Source: Flagellimonas marinaquae (GTDB lineage Bacteria > Bacteroidota > Bacteroidia > Flavobacteriales > Flavobacteriaceae). Taken from it: a stretch of DNA of 64,000 nucleotides. The position numbers and the translations under genes were made by a program. Under the pieces are notes generated by a model, which saw only the letters and a list, made by a program, of their open reading frames with translations, was not told the origin of the DNA and searched no databases. Positions 50,366-60,571 of the stretch are shown here, one piece after another. How positions within the stretch are numbered: the first letter of the stretch is position 1; every line of letters starts with the position of its first letter. The stretch is taken from the NCBI RefSeq assembly GCF_023716465.1, contig NZ_CP092415.1:2643501-2707500 (forward strand), written 5' to 3'.

Positions 50366-53300
50366 ATGCTCCCACAAAAAACAAGGCATTTATTATATGT
50401 CGTGTTGTTGGTGTTCATATCAATCTTCGGCTCAACAGTTTTGGCAAAGACCAATGTAACAAGGATACTGGTTAATTTGGTATCCGATACTACAGAGTCC
50501 AAAACAGAAAAGAAGGTTCCCAGCACTACGATCCAAAGAGCATCCTCCGAAGATATTGAATTATTCGCGACTGCTCCAATGTTTGCTACCATAATTAATG
50601 GAGCGAACGAGGAAGTGGTATGTCCGAACGATGGAAGCACTTTGGCAAAATTCTTCTTGTGTGGTACCAGTGATATCCGCACACTAACATTAAGTCAGTC
50701 CGGAAACTTGTACGAATGGCAACAGCTTGACCCCAATTCTTGTGCCCCTACAGTTGTAGATGATTGTCCAACAATAAATAACGCATGTACTTGGAATACA
50801 GTAGGTATGGATCCTACATTTGATCTTTCCACTGCTGGCGAATTTAGGGTGCGTGTTGATTCCGGTCAATACTTTTACTTTAAATCCACACTAAACCCAT
50901 TAAATCCACAATTGATCAAAGAAGATATCATCTGTGGCAATCCGGGCAGGGTAGAAGTGACCAATGTTCCAGCAGGTTATGAATATAGCTTGAACAGTGC
51001 TGCCGGACCTTTTCAAGACGATCCTTTTTTTGATATCACGGCTGCAGGCGATTACCGAGTATACGTTCGGTTAAAGAATGTTTCTGCTACGGCATGTGTT
51101 TTTCCTTCCAATCTTGTCACCGTTGATGATCTGGACATCAATGTAGATGTTACTGCAAACGATATTTTATGTAGTGGCGAGTTGGGCAGTATAGATGTCG
51201 CTGTTTCCGGAGTACCGGGTTTTTATACCTATCGATTGGTTAAAAATGGGGTTACTGTGGACACCTTCGGTCCTAACGGATCGGATACATACACTTTTGC
51301 AAATGTAAGCCCCGGAACATATAGTATTCGGGTGGAAACCAATAACTGTTCGGAAACCATTACAACCGATATTGATGGTGACCCCATAACAATCGGTGGA
51401 GGTATAAGTCCTTTGGCCGTTTCTGCAACCGCATCGGATAGTTTTGGTTGTGGAGCTGCTTCTGTAAATGTGAACGTGGTCACCAATGGAGGAACCGCAC
51501 CTTACCGTTTTAGTGTGGATGGAGGGCCATTTGGTTCTACCTACACCTCTAGCTCCACCTTTTCCGTAACTACCGCAGGTACATATAATATATTGGTGGA
51601 GGATGCCAATGGATGCCAACGAACCGCAGCAGTGGATGTAGAGGATATACCACCGCCAATTTTTAGTTTTACAGAAGAAGATGCCAATTGCGGAGGAGCC
51701 AATGATGGAAGGATTACCATAAATGTGACCAGTGGTTTTGGATACGAAATACTGTATAGTGTAGATAACGGAGTTACTTTTCAGATAAGTAATGTATTCT
51801 CCAATTTAGCCCCGGGAAATTACGATGTTGTGCTCCGGTACGAGCAAGACTCGTTCTCCTGTACTACAACGCCACAAACGGCAACTATCGGTACACCGTC
51901 AACAATTACCGCTACAGCTACCCCGGACAGCGAACCGACCTGTTTGGACGAAAATGGAGGACAGATCACCATTTCGGGAGTAGGTGGAGGAACGGCTCCT
52001 TATGAGTATAGTGTTGGGGCCGGTTTTAGTGCAAATCCGGTATTTCCCAATTTGGGAGTTGGAACTTATACACCAATGATTCGTGATGCCAATGGCTGTG
52101 TACAGGCGCTTTCCGATATCACCTTTAATGCTTTGAACAAGCCATCGGATATCGGTTTTAGTATTTCCAGTTTGGATTGTATCACCACAACCGCCACTTT
52201 GGACTTAACGGTTACAGGAGGTTCGGGAACCTATACTTATGAGATTATCGCCCCTGCAGCCAGTGCAGTAAACAATGGAGGCAGCAGCACGTTCCCAGGT
52301 TTGGGATTAGGGACCTATACTTTTAGGGTGACCGATGATGAAGGCTGTTCGTATGATGAAAATTATGCCATTACAGATATTAGTTCCATTGGGGTGCAAG
52401 GACAACAGACCAAAGTAGTTACCTGTGTTGGCGATTCTGATGGTGAGGGACGTTTTTTGGTGGATGGATTCAATACCACATATAGTTATAGTATTGACGG
52501 AGGTCCGGTAACCACGGGCCAGAACAGCAATATTTTACCGTTAACGGGATTAACAGCAGGTAGTTATGTAATTTTAGTGACCGATGAAGAAACCAATTGT
52601 ACCGATACGGCAACTTTGGTCATCGAAGAACCAGCCACGGCATTTGCAATAGCTAGTCTCGATGTTACCGATATGAGCTGTCAAAACGGAAACATAGGAG
52701 CAGTTCGTATCAATACCGTTGGCGGTTGGGGCGGTAATCGGTATACTTTGACCCAGCCCGATGGATCTACTCGTGGGCCCAAAAATGGCAGTACATTCTC
52801 CAATTTGTCCCAAGATGGAACCTATCAAGTAAGTGTAACGGATGCCAACGGATGTACCGTGACCGACAGTTTTACATTGACTCGACTCGCTGCACCGACT
52901 TTGACTCTGGACAATGTGGCATCGGACTATTGTTATGATAACTTTACAGCGGCAACGTTGGTGGTAAACGCTTCTGGTGGTTTGGCGCCCTATCAATATA
53001 GGATCAATGGAGGTCCCTTGGGAGCTAGCAATAGTTTTGCGGGACTAACCCCGGGAACCTATACCATTCAAGTAGTGGATGCCAACGATTGTAGAGACAC
53101 CGTAACGGCAACTATAGAACCACAGGTAATGGCCAATGCAACCACCATCCAAGAATTGGATTGTGCAGGACCTCCTGGTCAGATTCAGGTGGATATAAGC
53201 AATGGATATACCTCTTCTGGAGATTATGATATATATGAAGTGAGCATCAATGGTGCTCCATATACTTCAGATAACAACAATATTGCAGGAAACTCTTTTG

Positions 53301-56300
53301 TGTACAATATTCCCAACGATGGTTCCATAATTTCGGATACCACCTTCCAGTTCTTGATTACAGATGCTAGAGGATGTACTACAGAGACCAATACTGTGAC
53401 CATTTCCCCGCCAGAAACCATTGCTGGAACGGCAGTGGCCACGGATACTCAATGTGGGGATAATACCAGTGGATTGGTAGAATTGATTCCTGACACTACT
53501 CAGGGCGTTCCGCCATATGAGTTCAGTAACGATAATGGAGCGACCTTTAGCACACAAAATATATTTTCTGGTTACGGACCTGGTGTGCATGGTGGATTTA
53601 TAATCAGGGATAGCCGAGGATGTGTGAGTCCGGCATATTCGGTAACCATAGCACCAAGTGATCCATTAGATGCAACAGCTACCCCAACAGATGCCGTTTG
53701 TGCGATAGGATCTGTGAATGGATCTATATCCACTACCATAAACAATGGTGTAGGACCATATGATTATGTTTTAGTGGATGAATTTGGGGGAATGGTAGCG
53801 TCTTCTACAGGAACGGCAAGTACAACGGTAAACTTCCCGAATCTACCCATAGGTAACTATACCGTAATTACTACAGATTCTCAAGGGTGTGAGGACAGAG
53901 ATCAGGTAGTTATTGATCAAAACCAGCTCAATCTTACGCCTTTGGATGCAGCACCGCTATTGTGTTCCGATACTGTATTTCCATATAGGGTTCAGGCCTC
54001 GGGAGGAACAGGGCCTTATGAATTCAGATTAGTGGGAGACCCTATTTGGACCCCAGGAACAGGAGCAGGTAATGATATTTTCGATGTAACCGGACTTGTG
54101 GTGCCTGGAGTAACTTACTTTGTGGAAGTAAGGGACGCTTTGGGCTGTACCTATATTCAAGAAATAGCTCCAATTGGCCCTGTAAATCCCGTGGCCGTTA
54201 CGGCAACCTCTTTGTCTGCATCGTGTAATGTGGCGGGCAGTGGTTCTATTGATTATGAAGTTTCTGGAATTTCGGCACCAGGGGACTTTACGGTAACCCT
54301 GCAAAATACAGATACGGGAACAACGGTTTCTACCCAATCATTCAGCGGAGAAACCATACCTTATACGGATACATTTACAAGTTTGGCACCCGGGAACTAT
54401 CAGATTATAGTTACAGACGACACTAATGGTTGTAGTGGAAGTACTTTAGCTTTTATTGATATTAGTTCGGTATCTATTGCCATCGATAATTTTGTGGAGG
54501 CCACCTGTAACGTCGGGGCATTGGTCACCGTAAGAGGTTTTGGGAGTACAGGCCCATATACCTACGGTTATGTGCCAAGAGGGAACCCTGCGCCAGTAAC
54601 ATTTACCTCCGAAACAACATTTGAAATACCGGGTCCGTACCCGAACGATTATGATTTTTATGTGCAGGATGCCAATGGGTGTACTGCGCTCACAACACTT
54701 TCCGTTACTCAAGAAGCAGGGGTGCCCAACCCTGTGATCGATGTAGTCAATCAATGTACAGCAACAAGTGGTTATCAAATTAATATGGTATCCCCACTTT
54801 CAACAGGTTCGGGATTGCCAGAAGAAACTTTTCAGTACGATATTGGTAGTGGATTCCAGACCGGGACAACATTTATAGTGCCCAATCCAGGAAGCTACGT
54901 CATCACGGTTAGGGATGGTAATGGATGTATCAATACGGTAACGGCAGATGTATTCGATTTCTTTGCGATCAGTGCCGATGCTACCTCGTACCCGACCTGT
55001 AACGCAGGCGATGGTGAGATAACCGTGAATACCACTGGGGGAAGTGGCACTTTTGAATATCAATTGAGAGATGCCGCCACATTGACCAATATTGGTCCAG
55101 CGCAGAGCACCAATATTTTTACGAACGTGTTACCGGGAGATTACAATATTCTGGTTACGGATTTAAACTCCAACACTATGCCTTTGTGTTCCGATGAAGC
55201 GATAGTAAACGTTTCTTTGGTGGACACTCCAGTGATTACGGCGACACCAAGCAGCGATGTTACTTGTTTTGGGGCGGATGACGGGACGATAACTGTGGAA
55301 CTTCAACCGGGAAGTGACACCGATACGCCTATCAGCTATATTTTGTATCAAGGATCAACATCAAATATTATTGCCGGGCCACAGGGTTCACCTGTGTTCG
55401 ATAATCTTCAGCCCGATACCTATCAGGTAGAAGTGGTTTCGGATAGAGGCTGTTCCGATCGAACAGGCAACATCATTATAGATGAACCTACCGAATTATT
55501 GGTGAATGCTGTCAATACCGAATTTAGCTGTAACCCATCGAGTAATCAATTTAGTACGGCAACCATAACTATTTATACCGATGATAATGGAGATGGCACC
55601 GGCGCCCCAACAGGTTCGGGTTCCTATACGTATAGCATGAATGATGGTACGCCACAATTTGATGGCACCAATTTCCAGACCAGCAATACCTTTGAAGTTA
55701 TTGATAATGGTACGGACCAAACCATTATTCTGACCGCCAGAGATCAAAATGGATGTGAAGAAACCGCCACGGTAACCATCAATACGCCAACAGACATTAC
55801 CTTTAGTTACAATGTGAACCAAATTACTTGCGATGCTTCAGGAGCAGGTGTAAGTCCCGGTTCTATTGATATTATTATGAACGAAGGCCCAGGAAATTAT
55901 GAAGTGGAAATCTTGCCGTTAGGTTCGGAGCCCGCACGAAGTTCAGGCGGTAGCGATAGGGTAAGCTGGGATATTTCCACACCAGGTGATTATATTTTTG
56001 CAGTAACCGATGTAGGCAGCGGGGGATGTACATATTTGACCACTACGATCACTATGCCCGAATACAACAATATTGAGGCGGTAATCTCAGAAGTAGATCC
56101 TGTAACCTGTTTTAATGGTAGTGACGGTTCCATAAGTCTGGAAATAAATAATTATAGCGGAGTTTATAATTATGAGGTTTTCACACGAGACAATGCAGGA
56201 GTTGAAACATCCACAGGGGTCACGGGAACTTTTGATACCAATGCACCGATAAACAGCCCTGAAATTATTCAAAATGTACCTGCCGGAAACTTGGTGGTCA

Positions 56301-58675
56301 GGATCGAAGCCTTGAATACTCCATTTTGTGATGCGGTAAGTAATGTTACTACCGTTCGTTCCCCCGATAGAGCGCTATCGGTGGATGCGGTTCAGACATC
56401 ACCGGTTACCTGTAATGTGCCCGGTTTTGGTGAAATAACTGCTACTGGTGATGGGGGATGGGGTACCTATGAATATCAATTGGTAGCATCGGATGGTACT
56501 ATTTTGGTGGATTATCCGAACACCAACCCCGTTTTTGAAAACTTGTCTACGGATACCTACACCGTAAATGTGCGTGATTTGAGAGGTTGTGAATCTACAA
56601 TCGACATTGACCTACCATTGCCCACACCAATAACTGCAGATATCCAAGTGGTAAGCCCATTGGCCTGTAACAACGATAACAATGCCGTAATCGAAGCATT
56701 CAACGAATCTGGAGGACAGGGAATTGGAAACTACTTATATCAATTGAATAGAATTACGGACGGTACCAATAGTGGTCTTCAAACCACACCGAGATTTGCC
56801 AATTTGTCTGCAGGAGAATATACCATAACCATTTTTGATGGGTGGAACTGTAGTTTTACAACCCTTCCCATTGATATTCAAGACCCCGAAATCGTAGTTG
56901 CCGAACTAGTGGAATTACAACCACCGGGATGCGGAAATTTAGGTAGAATGGAACTTACTGTGACCAATCCAGAACCAGGAGTGGATTATTTTTATAGAAG
57001 ATCGGGAACCACTGACCCATTTGTGCCTTTCGGGGCTGGAATGACCAGCGTAGAGATTGCCGCAGATATAACCTTGGATCCAGGGCCGTTCCAGTACGAT
57101 GTTCAAAATTCCAATGGATGTCCATTTGAGAAATCCAACCAAATCTCGTTAGATCCAGCTGCACCTTTGGTAATCGATTTGGATTTGACCAACGCCACCA
57201 TTAATTGTGCTGGAGAGGCAACGGGAATAATACGATCTGAAGCTTTTGGGGGTATCGGAAACTATGTATATACCTTGGTAAACTCCAATACGTTGCCTCC
57301 ATCGACTGCAACAATTGTTCGTCCTGCACAAAGCTCGGGTATCTTTAGGGAGTTGAATCCCGGTACGTATTATGTTTTTGCTCAAAGTGGAGGATGCGAG
57401 GCCATATCCGATCCTATTATCATTGAACCAAAAGACCCTTTGGTATTGGATTATTTGGAAGCTGTACCGGTAGTTTGTGCGGGAGATATGAATGGACAGA
57501 TTATTATTGAGGCCAGTGGGGGAACCGGACAAATTAGATATTCCATTTCGGATACCTTAAGTGAATTTTTTGAAGGGGATGATCCAGTAAATCCAAATAG
57601 AAAAACCTTTACGGACTTGGCACCTCGCACGTACGACATCATCATTCAAGATGATTTGGGTTGTACCATAACAAGAACAGTAGAGATTACCCAGCCCATG
57701 GAGTTGGTAGCAGGAGTGGTCAATACCACGCCCGAAACCTGTATGGGCGATGCCAACGGAACCCTGACCCTTGAAGTGACCGGAGGTACCGCTCCTTATT
57801 TTACTAGTGTAAATTCTGCCGACGATGCGGATTTCGTTCAAAACGATAGTTTGTTCTTTGATAATCTTCAGGGAGGTGAAACCTATGTCATATTTGTTAG
57901 GGATGCCAATGGTTGTCAAACCAATGTTATTGCGGAAATAGGAATAGGGATAGATATTGTTGCGGAACCAATGGTTGAATATGGTTGTGAGGGAATATTT
58001 CCCAATAGCACTACGACCATAACTATTGAGGACCAGTCCCAGTTGTCGGATTTATTGTTTTCTTTAGATGTGGACGATATTACATTGGCTACCACTCAAA
58101 GAACGTTCGGGAATCTTCCGGCTGGAGAGCATACTGTATATGTATACCATGCCAACGGATGTGTCACTTTTGTGGAATTTGAAATAGATGCATATGAACC
58201 GCTCACATTGGAAGCCACAAAAACCGGTCCAGATGAAATTACGGCCATTGCCACCGGTGGTTTTGGTGGATATGAATATTTCTTCCAAGGAGAATCCTAC
58301 GGAGAGGTGAATACCTTTAATGTCACAGTTGACTCAAACATAACGATTATGGTGCGAGATCAAAATGGATGTGAAGCAACACTGATAATGCCGTTTGATT
58401 TTGAAGGAATGCCGGAAATGCCGAACTTCTTTACTCCAGATGGAGATAATATGAACGACTATTGGTATCCGGAAAATCGTGAATACTTCCCATTTATCGA
58501 TGTAATTATATATGATAGGTACGGTAGAGTGGTGGCCCGCTTAGATCAAGTTAAAAAATGGGATGGCACGTATGAAGGTAAGCCTTTGCCCACTGGGGAT
58601 TATTGGTATGTGGTTTATGCCAACGACAATGAAAAGCAACAGTTCGTAGGACACTTTACGTTGTACCGGGAGTAA
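50366..58675 (+). CDS. Giant SprB-repeat surface protein with T9SS type B sorting domain
   Basis: At 2,769 residues this is the largest gene here. It has a signal peptide (HLLYVVLLVFISIFGSTVLA), an N-terminal unique region of about 150 residues, then tandem immunoglobulin-like SprB repeats of roughly 75-95 residues. I count about 27 repeat ends of the V-x-D-x-x-G-C type (for example VEDANGCQ, VTDANGCT, VRDQNGCE). The C-terminus is a T9SS type B domain: FFTPDGDNMNDYW, IYDRYGRVV and PTGDYWYVVYA. SprB in Flavobacterium johnsoniae is a cell-surface gliding adhesin, so a similar adhesion role is likely. A PorP/SprF partner gene, which often follows such genes, is absent. Confidence 0.93.
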   Translation: MLPQKTRHLLYVVLLVFISIFGSTVLAKTNVTRILVNLVSDTTESKTEKKVPSTTIQRASSEDIELFATAPMFATIINGANEEVVCPNDGSTLAKFFLCGTSDIRTLTLSQSGNLYEWQQLDPNSCAPTVVDDCPTINNACTWNTVGMDPTFDLSTAGEFRVRVDSGQYFYFKSTLNPLNPQLIKEDIICGNPGRVEVTNVPAGYEYSLNSAAGPFQDDPFFDITAAGDYRVYVRLKNVSATACVFPSNLVTVDDLDINVDVTANDILCSGELGSIDVAVSGVPGFYTYRLVKNGVTVDTFGPNGSDTYTFANVSPGTYSIRVETNNCSETITTDIDGDPITIGGGISPLAVSATASDSFGCGAASVNVNVVTNGGTAPYRFSVDGGPFGSTYTSSSTFSVTTAGTYNILVEDANGCQRTAAVDVEDIPPPIFSFTEEDANCGGANDGRITINVTSGFGYEILYSVDNGVTFQISNVFSNLAPGNYDVVLRYEQDSFSCTTTPQTATIGTPSTITATATPDSEPTCLDENGGQITISGVGGGTAPYEYSVGAGFSANPVFPNLGVGTYTPMIRDANGCVQALSDITFNALNKPSDIGFSISSLDCITTTATLDLTVTGGSGTYTYEIIAPAASAVNNGGSSTFPGLGLGTYTFRVTDDEGCSYDENYAITDISSIGVQGQQTKVVTCVGDSDGEGRFLVDGFNTTYSYSIDGGPVTTGQNSNILPLTGLTAGSYVILVTDEETNCTDTATLVIEEPATAFAIASLDVTDMSCQNGNIGAVRINTVGGWGGNRYTLTQPDGSTRGPKNGSTFSNLSQDGTYQVSVTDANGCTVTDSFTLTRLAAPTLTLDNVASDYCYDNFTAATLVVNASGGLAPYQYRINGGPLGASNSFAGLTPGTYTIQVVDANDCRDTVTATIEPQVMANATTIQELDCAGPPGQIQVDISNGYTSSGDYDIYEVSINGAPYTSDNNNIAGNSFVYNIPNDGSIISDTTFQFLITDARGCTTETNTVTISPPETIAGTAVATDTQCGDNTSGLVELIPDTTQGVPPYEFSNDNGATFSTQNIFSGYGPGVHGGFIIRDSRGCVSPAYSVTIAPSDPLDATATPTDAVCAIGSVNGSISTTINNGVGPYDYVLVDEFGGMVASSTGTASTTVNFPNLPIGNYTVITTDSQGCEDRDQVVIDQNQLNLTPLDAAPLLCSDTVFPYRVQASGGTGPYEFRLVGDPIWTPGTGAGNDIFDVTGLVVPGVTYFVEVRDALGCTYIQEIAPIGPVNPVAVTATSLSASCNVAGSGSIDYEVSGISAPGDFTVTLQNTDTGTTVSTQSFSGETIPYTDTFTSLAPGNYQIIVTDDTNGCSGSTLAFIDISSVSIAIDNFVEATCNVGALVTVRGFGSTGPYTYGYVPRGNPAPVTFTSETTFEIPGPYPNDYDFYVQDANGCTALTTLSVTQEAGVPNPVIDVVNQCTATSGYQINMVSPLSTGSGLPEETFQYDIGSGFQTGTTFIVPNPGSYVITVRDGNGCINTVTADVFDFFAISADATSYPTCNAGDGEITVNTTGGSGTFEYQLRDAATLTNIGPAQSTNIFTNVLPGDYNILVTDLNSNTMPLCSDEAIVNVSLVDTPVITATPSSDVTCFGADDGTITVELQPGSDTDTPISYILYQGSTSNIIAGPQGSPVFDNLQPDTYQVEVVSDRGCSDRTGNIIIDEPTELLVNAVNTEFSCNPSSNQFSTATITIYTDDNGDGTGAPTGSGSYTYSMNDGTPQFDGTNFQTSNTFEVIDNGTDQTIILTARDQNGCEETATVTINTPTDITFSYNVNQITCDASGAGVSPGSIDIIMNEGPGNYEVEILPLGSEPARSSGGSDRVSWDISTPGDYIFAVTDVGSGGCTYLTTTITMPEYNNIEAVISEVDPVTCFNGSDGSISLEINNYSGVYNYEVFTRDNAGVETSTGVTGTFDTNAPINSPEIIQNVPAGNLVVRIEALNTPFCDAVSNVTTVRSPDRALSVDAVQTSPVTCNVPGFGEITATGDGGWGTYEYQLVASDGTILVDYPNTNPVFENLSTDTYTVNVRDLRGCESTIDIDLPLPTPITADIQVVSPLACNNDNNAVIEAFNESGGQGIGNYLYQLNRITDGTNSGLQTTPRFANLSAGEYTITIFDGWNCSFTTLPIDIQDPEIVVAELVELQPPGCGNLGRMELTVTNPEPGVDYFYRRSGTTDPFVPFGAGMTSVEIAADITLDPGPFQYDVQNSNGCPFEKSNQISLDPAAPLVIDLDLTNATINCAGEATGIIRSEAFGGIGNYVYTLVNSNTLPPSTATIVRPAQSSGIFRELNPGTYYVFAQSGGCEAISDPIIIEPKDPLVLDYLEAVPVVCAGDMNGQIIIEASGGTGQIRYSISDTLSEFFEGDDPVNPNRKTFTDLAPRTYDIIIQDDLGCTITRTVEITQPMELVAGVVNTTPETCMGDANGTLTLEVTGGTAPYFTSVNSADDADFVQNDSLFFDNLQGGETYVIFVRDANGCQTNVIAEIGIGIDIVAEPMVEYGCEGIFPNSTTTITIEDQSQLSDLLFSLDVDDITLATTQRTFGNLPAGEHTVYVYHANGCVTFVEFEIDAYEPLTLEATKTGPDEITAIATGGFGGYEYFFQGESYGEVNTFNVTVDSNITIMVRDQNGCEATLIMPFDFEGMPEMPNFFTPDGDNMNDYWYPENREYFPFIDVIIYDRYGRVVARLDQVKKWDGTYEGKPLPTGDYWYVVYANDNEKQQFVGHFTLYRE

Positions 58676-58753
58676 AAGGATCGGCAAAAACTGTAGACCT
58701 ATATTTTAGAAAAAAGTTTTAAGGGTATCGGTTAAAAATATCATCAAAATTTC

Positions 58754-58761
58754 TATTTTTG
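58754..58761 (+). promoter_or_regulatory. Promoter -7 box (TATTTTTG) of tRNA-Pro
   Basis: This is a perfect TAnnTTTG element 11 bases before the mature tRNA 5' end. A TTA lies about 19 bases upstream as a weak -33. Confidence 0.55.
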
Positions 58762-58772
58762 CAATCCCTTTT

Positions 58773-58846
58773 CGGGATGTGGCGCAGTCTGGTAGCGTAC
58801 ACGCATGGGGTGCGTGTGGTCGCTGGTTCGAATCCAGTCATCCCGA
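58773..58846 (+). tRNA. tRNA-Pro (anticodon GGG)
   Basis: A 74-base cloverleaf: acceptor arm CGGGATG pairs with CATCCCG followed by discriminator A; the D-arm contains GGTAGCG; the anticodon stem CACGC/GCGTG encloses loop ATGGGGT with anticodon GGG; the T-arm has GGTTCGAATCC. The CCA end is not encoded. A tyrosine recombinase gene lies just downstream, so the 3' end of this tRNA is the likely integration site. Confidence 0.93.
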
Positions 58847-58869
58847 CGAACCACTAAATAGGTGGTATC

Positions 58870-58908
58870 AAAGCACTGTCAACTGACTGATTGACAGTGC
58901 TTTTTGTT
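58870..58908 (+). terminator. Intrinsic terminator downstream of tRNA-Pro
   Basis: A 13-bp stem (AAAGCACTGTCAA / TTGACAGTGCTTT) with an 8-base loop is followed by a T-rich tail. It should end the tRNA transcript and insulate the integrase region. Confidence 0.8.
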
Positions 58909-58955
58909 TTTATTGCATTCAATTGAATTCATTTAAAACCATATAAAAGGTGTAG

Positions 58956-58975
58956 GGTTCGGTGAATGGTTCGGT
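58956..58975 (+). repeat. Direct repeat GGTTCGGT x2 upstream of the integrase
   Basis: Two copies of GGTTCGGT start 12 bases apart (58956 and 58968), between the terminator and the integrase. They may be integrase or excisionase binding sites. The rest of 58676-59064 outside the tRNA and terminator shows no gene. Confidence 0.35.
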
Positions 58976-59064
58976 ACGTTCATTGTGCATAATTTAGATA
59001 GCGTTTGACGCTGTTCATGGGTGTTTTGCAAACCTGTTTTGTCAAACCCAAAAAGTTATGTATT

Positions 59065-60333
59065 ATGCGCAATTCCAACACTTTAAAAGTACTTCTCTTC
59101 ACTCGGGACATTTCAAATAACCCCCAAAACTTGACCATTTATGCCCGTATCACGGTCAATGGGAAGAGGGCAGAAATCAGTCTGAAACGGTATGTTTCGG
59201 TGAATGAATGGGACGAAAACAAGGGAAGGCTCCATGGACTTACCCATAAGGCCCGTTTATTGAACAGCTATCTTGATGAGGTGTATGCTACAATAATGGA
59301 CACCCATAAGGTATTGTTGCGGGAGGAAAAGGTGATCACGGCACAGTCAATCAAAGCCCGTTATCTAGGGCAGGACGAGCAACATAGTACCCTTCATGAA
59401 CTTATCGAGTACCATAATAAAACCCAAAAGAGTGTACTCCGCCCCGGAACGATGAAGAACTATTATGGGACCAAAAAGTATCTACTACGTTTTTTGGAAT
59501 CCAAATACAAACTCCCCGACATCCGATTGAAACAATTGAACTATAAGTTCATTACCGATTTTGAACACTATCTATTGAACGGCCCGCAGCTCCAAAAGGG
59601 AAAGAAATGTACCAATAATGGGGCGATGAAACATTTGGAGCGTTTGATGAAAATGGTCAAGCTGGGCGTTAAGTTGGAATGGTTGGACAAAGACCCCTTC
59701 ATTAACTATAAGCTCCGGTTTCATAAAACTGAACGAAGTTACCTTACGGAAAGGGAACTTAGGCTCATTGAAGAAACGGACTTCACCGGGGCAGGCTATG
59801 AAAAAGTTAAGGATGCTTTCCTTTTCGCCTGTTATACTGGCCTATCTTATATCGATGTTCGGGAACTTGAAAAGAACCAACTGGTACTTGGTATTGATGG
59901 AAATCAATGGATCTATACCAAAAGGGAAAAAACATCGGAAAGTGTAAAACTTCCCCTATTGCCCAAAGCAAAAGAAATCATCGAAAAGTATTGGGACAGT
60001 CCAGAGACCGATACAAAAATTCTACCTGTGCTTTCCAACCAGAAGACAAACAAATATCTAAAGGAAATTGCTAAGGCCTGTGGTATTTACAAAACCATAT
60101 CCTTTCATTCAGCCAGGCACACTTTTGCAACAACGGTAACCCTTTCCAATGGTGTACCAATTGAAACAGTTTCCAAAATGCTCGGTCATACCAAACTGTC
60201 CACTACCCAGATCTATGCAAGGGTACTGGAACATAAGATAGGTGAGGACATGCAAAACCTAATAGACCATATGAACCAAAAGGAACATAAAAGGCAATCG
60301 GGGATTGAAAAGAGTATTCAGAACTACGACTGA
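59065..60333 (+). CDS. Tyrosine recombinase / integrase (Bacteroidota CTn type)
   Basis: The ATG at 59065 (MRNSNTLKVLLF) is preferred over an in-frame ATG 20 codons upstream because it fits the family start; the product is 422 residues. It has an N-terminal arm-binding domain, a SAM-like core-binding domain (about 105-210), and the catalytic domain: YTGLSYIDVREL, HSARHTFATT, MLGHTKLSTTQIYARV with His and the nucleophile Tyr. The first catalytic Arg position reads Ser (TGLS), as in IntDOT of CTnDOT. It should catalyse integration and excision at the tRNA-Pro gene. A short GC-poor tail follows the catalytic domain. Confidence 0.92.
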   Translation: MRNSNTLKVLLFTRDISNNPQNLTIYARITVNGKRAEISLKRYVSVNEWDENKGRLHGLTHKARLLNSYLDEVYATIMDTHKVLLREEKVITAQSIKARYLGQDEQHSTLHELIEYHNKTQKSVLRPGTMKNYYGTKKYLLRFLESKYKLPDIRLKQLNYKFITDFEHYLLNGPQLQKGKKCTNNGAMKHLERLMKMVKLGVKLEWLDKDPFINYKLRFHKTERSYLTERELRLIEETDFTGAGYEKVKDAFLFACYTGLSYIDVRELEKNQLVLGIDGNQWIYTKREKTSESVKLPLLPKAKEIIEKYWDSPETDTKILPVLSNQKTNKYLKEIAKACGIYKTISFHSARHTFATTVTLSNGVPIETVSKMLGHTKLSTTQIYARVLEHKIGEDMQNLIDHMNQKEHKRQSGIEKSIQNYD

Positions 60334-60353
60334 ATGGGAGTTGTTCGGAATAG

Positions 60354-60554
60354 CAAGAGGGTGATGCGCAAATTGCGCCATCACAGTTGTTTTCGGGTCT
60401 TCAACAAGTTGAAAACCAGTTAATTGAATGGATTTTGGAATACTGTACAAAATCAGGGGCTACAGTAGACTTTTCCGAAATCTACAGTAAACCTTTTGGG
60501 AAGCCCTATAAACACTGGAAATTTTTGACGAAAAAACTGACGCAATTTCACTAA
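60354..60554 (+). other. Possible overlooked small ORF or gene remnant
   Basis: This stop-free frame between the integrase and the mobilization gene encodes protein-like sequence without an ATG: QQVENQLIEWILEYC, then TVDFSEIYSKPFGKPYKHW. A TTG at 60387 would give 55 residues. The amphipathic pattern with W and Y looks more like real protein than chance. It may be a small TTG-started gene or the 3' end of a decayed gene. No family was recognised. Confidence 0.35.
60361..60416 (+). repeat. Two adjacent inverted repeats upstream of mob genes (candidate oriT)
   Basis: Hairpin 1 (60361-60384) pairs GTGATG-CGCA with TGCG-(C)-CATCAC around AAT. Hairpin 2 (60389-60416) has GTTTTC/GAAAAC outer arms and a TTCAAC/GTTGAA inner palindrome. 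Such clustered dyads just upstream of mobilization genes are common at transfer origins. They overlap the possible small ORF. Confidence 0.4.
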
Positions 60555-60571
60555 AAAACAAAATCACACCT

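Noticed and set aside
51167..57919. Many minus-strand open frames of 60-150 codons opposite the giant SprB-like gene
   Set aside because: They mirror the repeat structure of the sense gene, are rich in Cys, Ser and Arg, and have no family-like features.
50366..58675. CRISPR-like or satellite repeat array
   Set aside because: The periodicity is of protein repeats that vary freely in DNA sequence; there are no identical short repeats with unique spacers.
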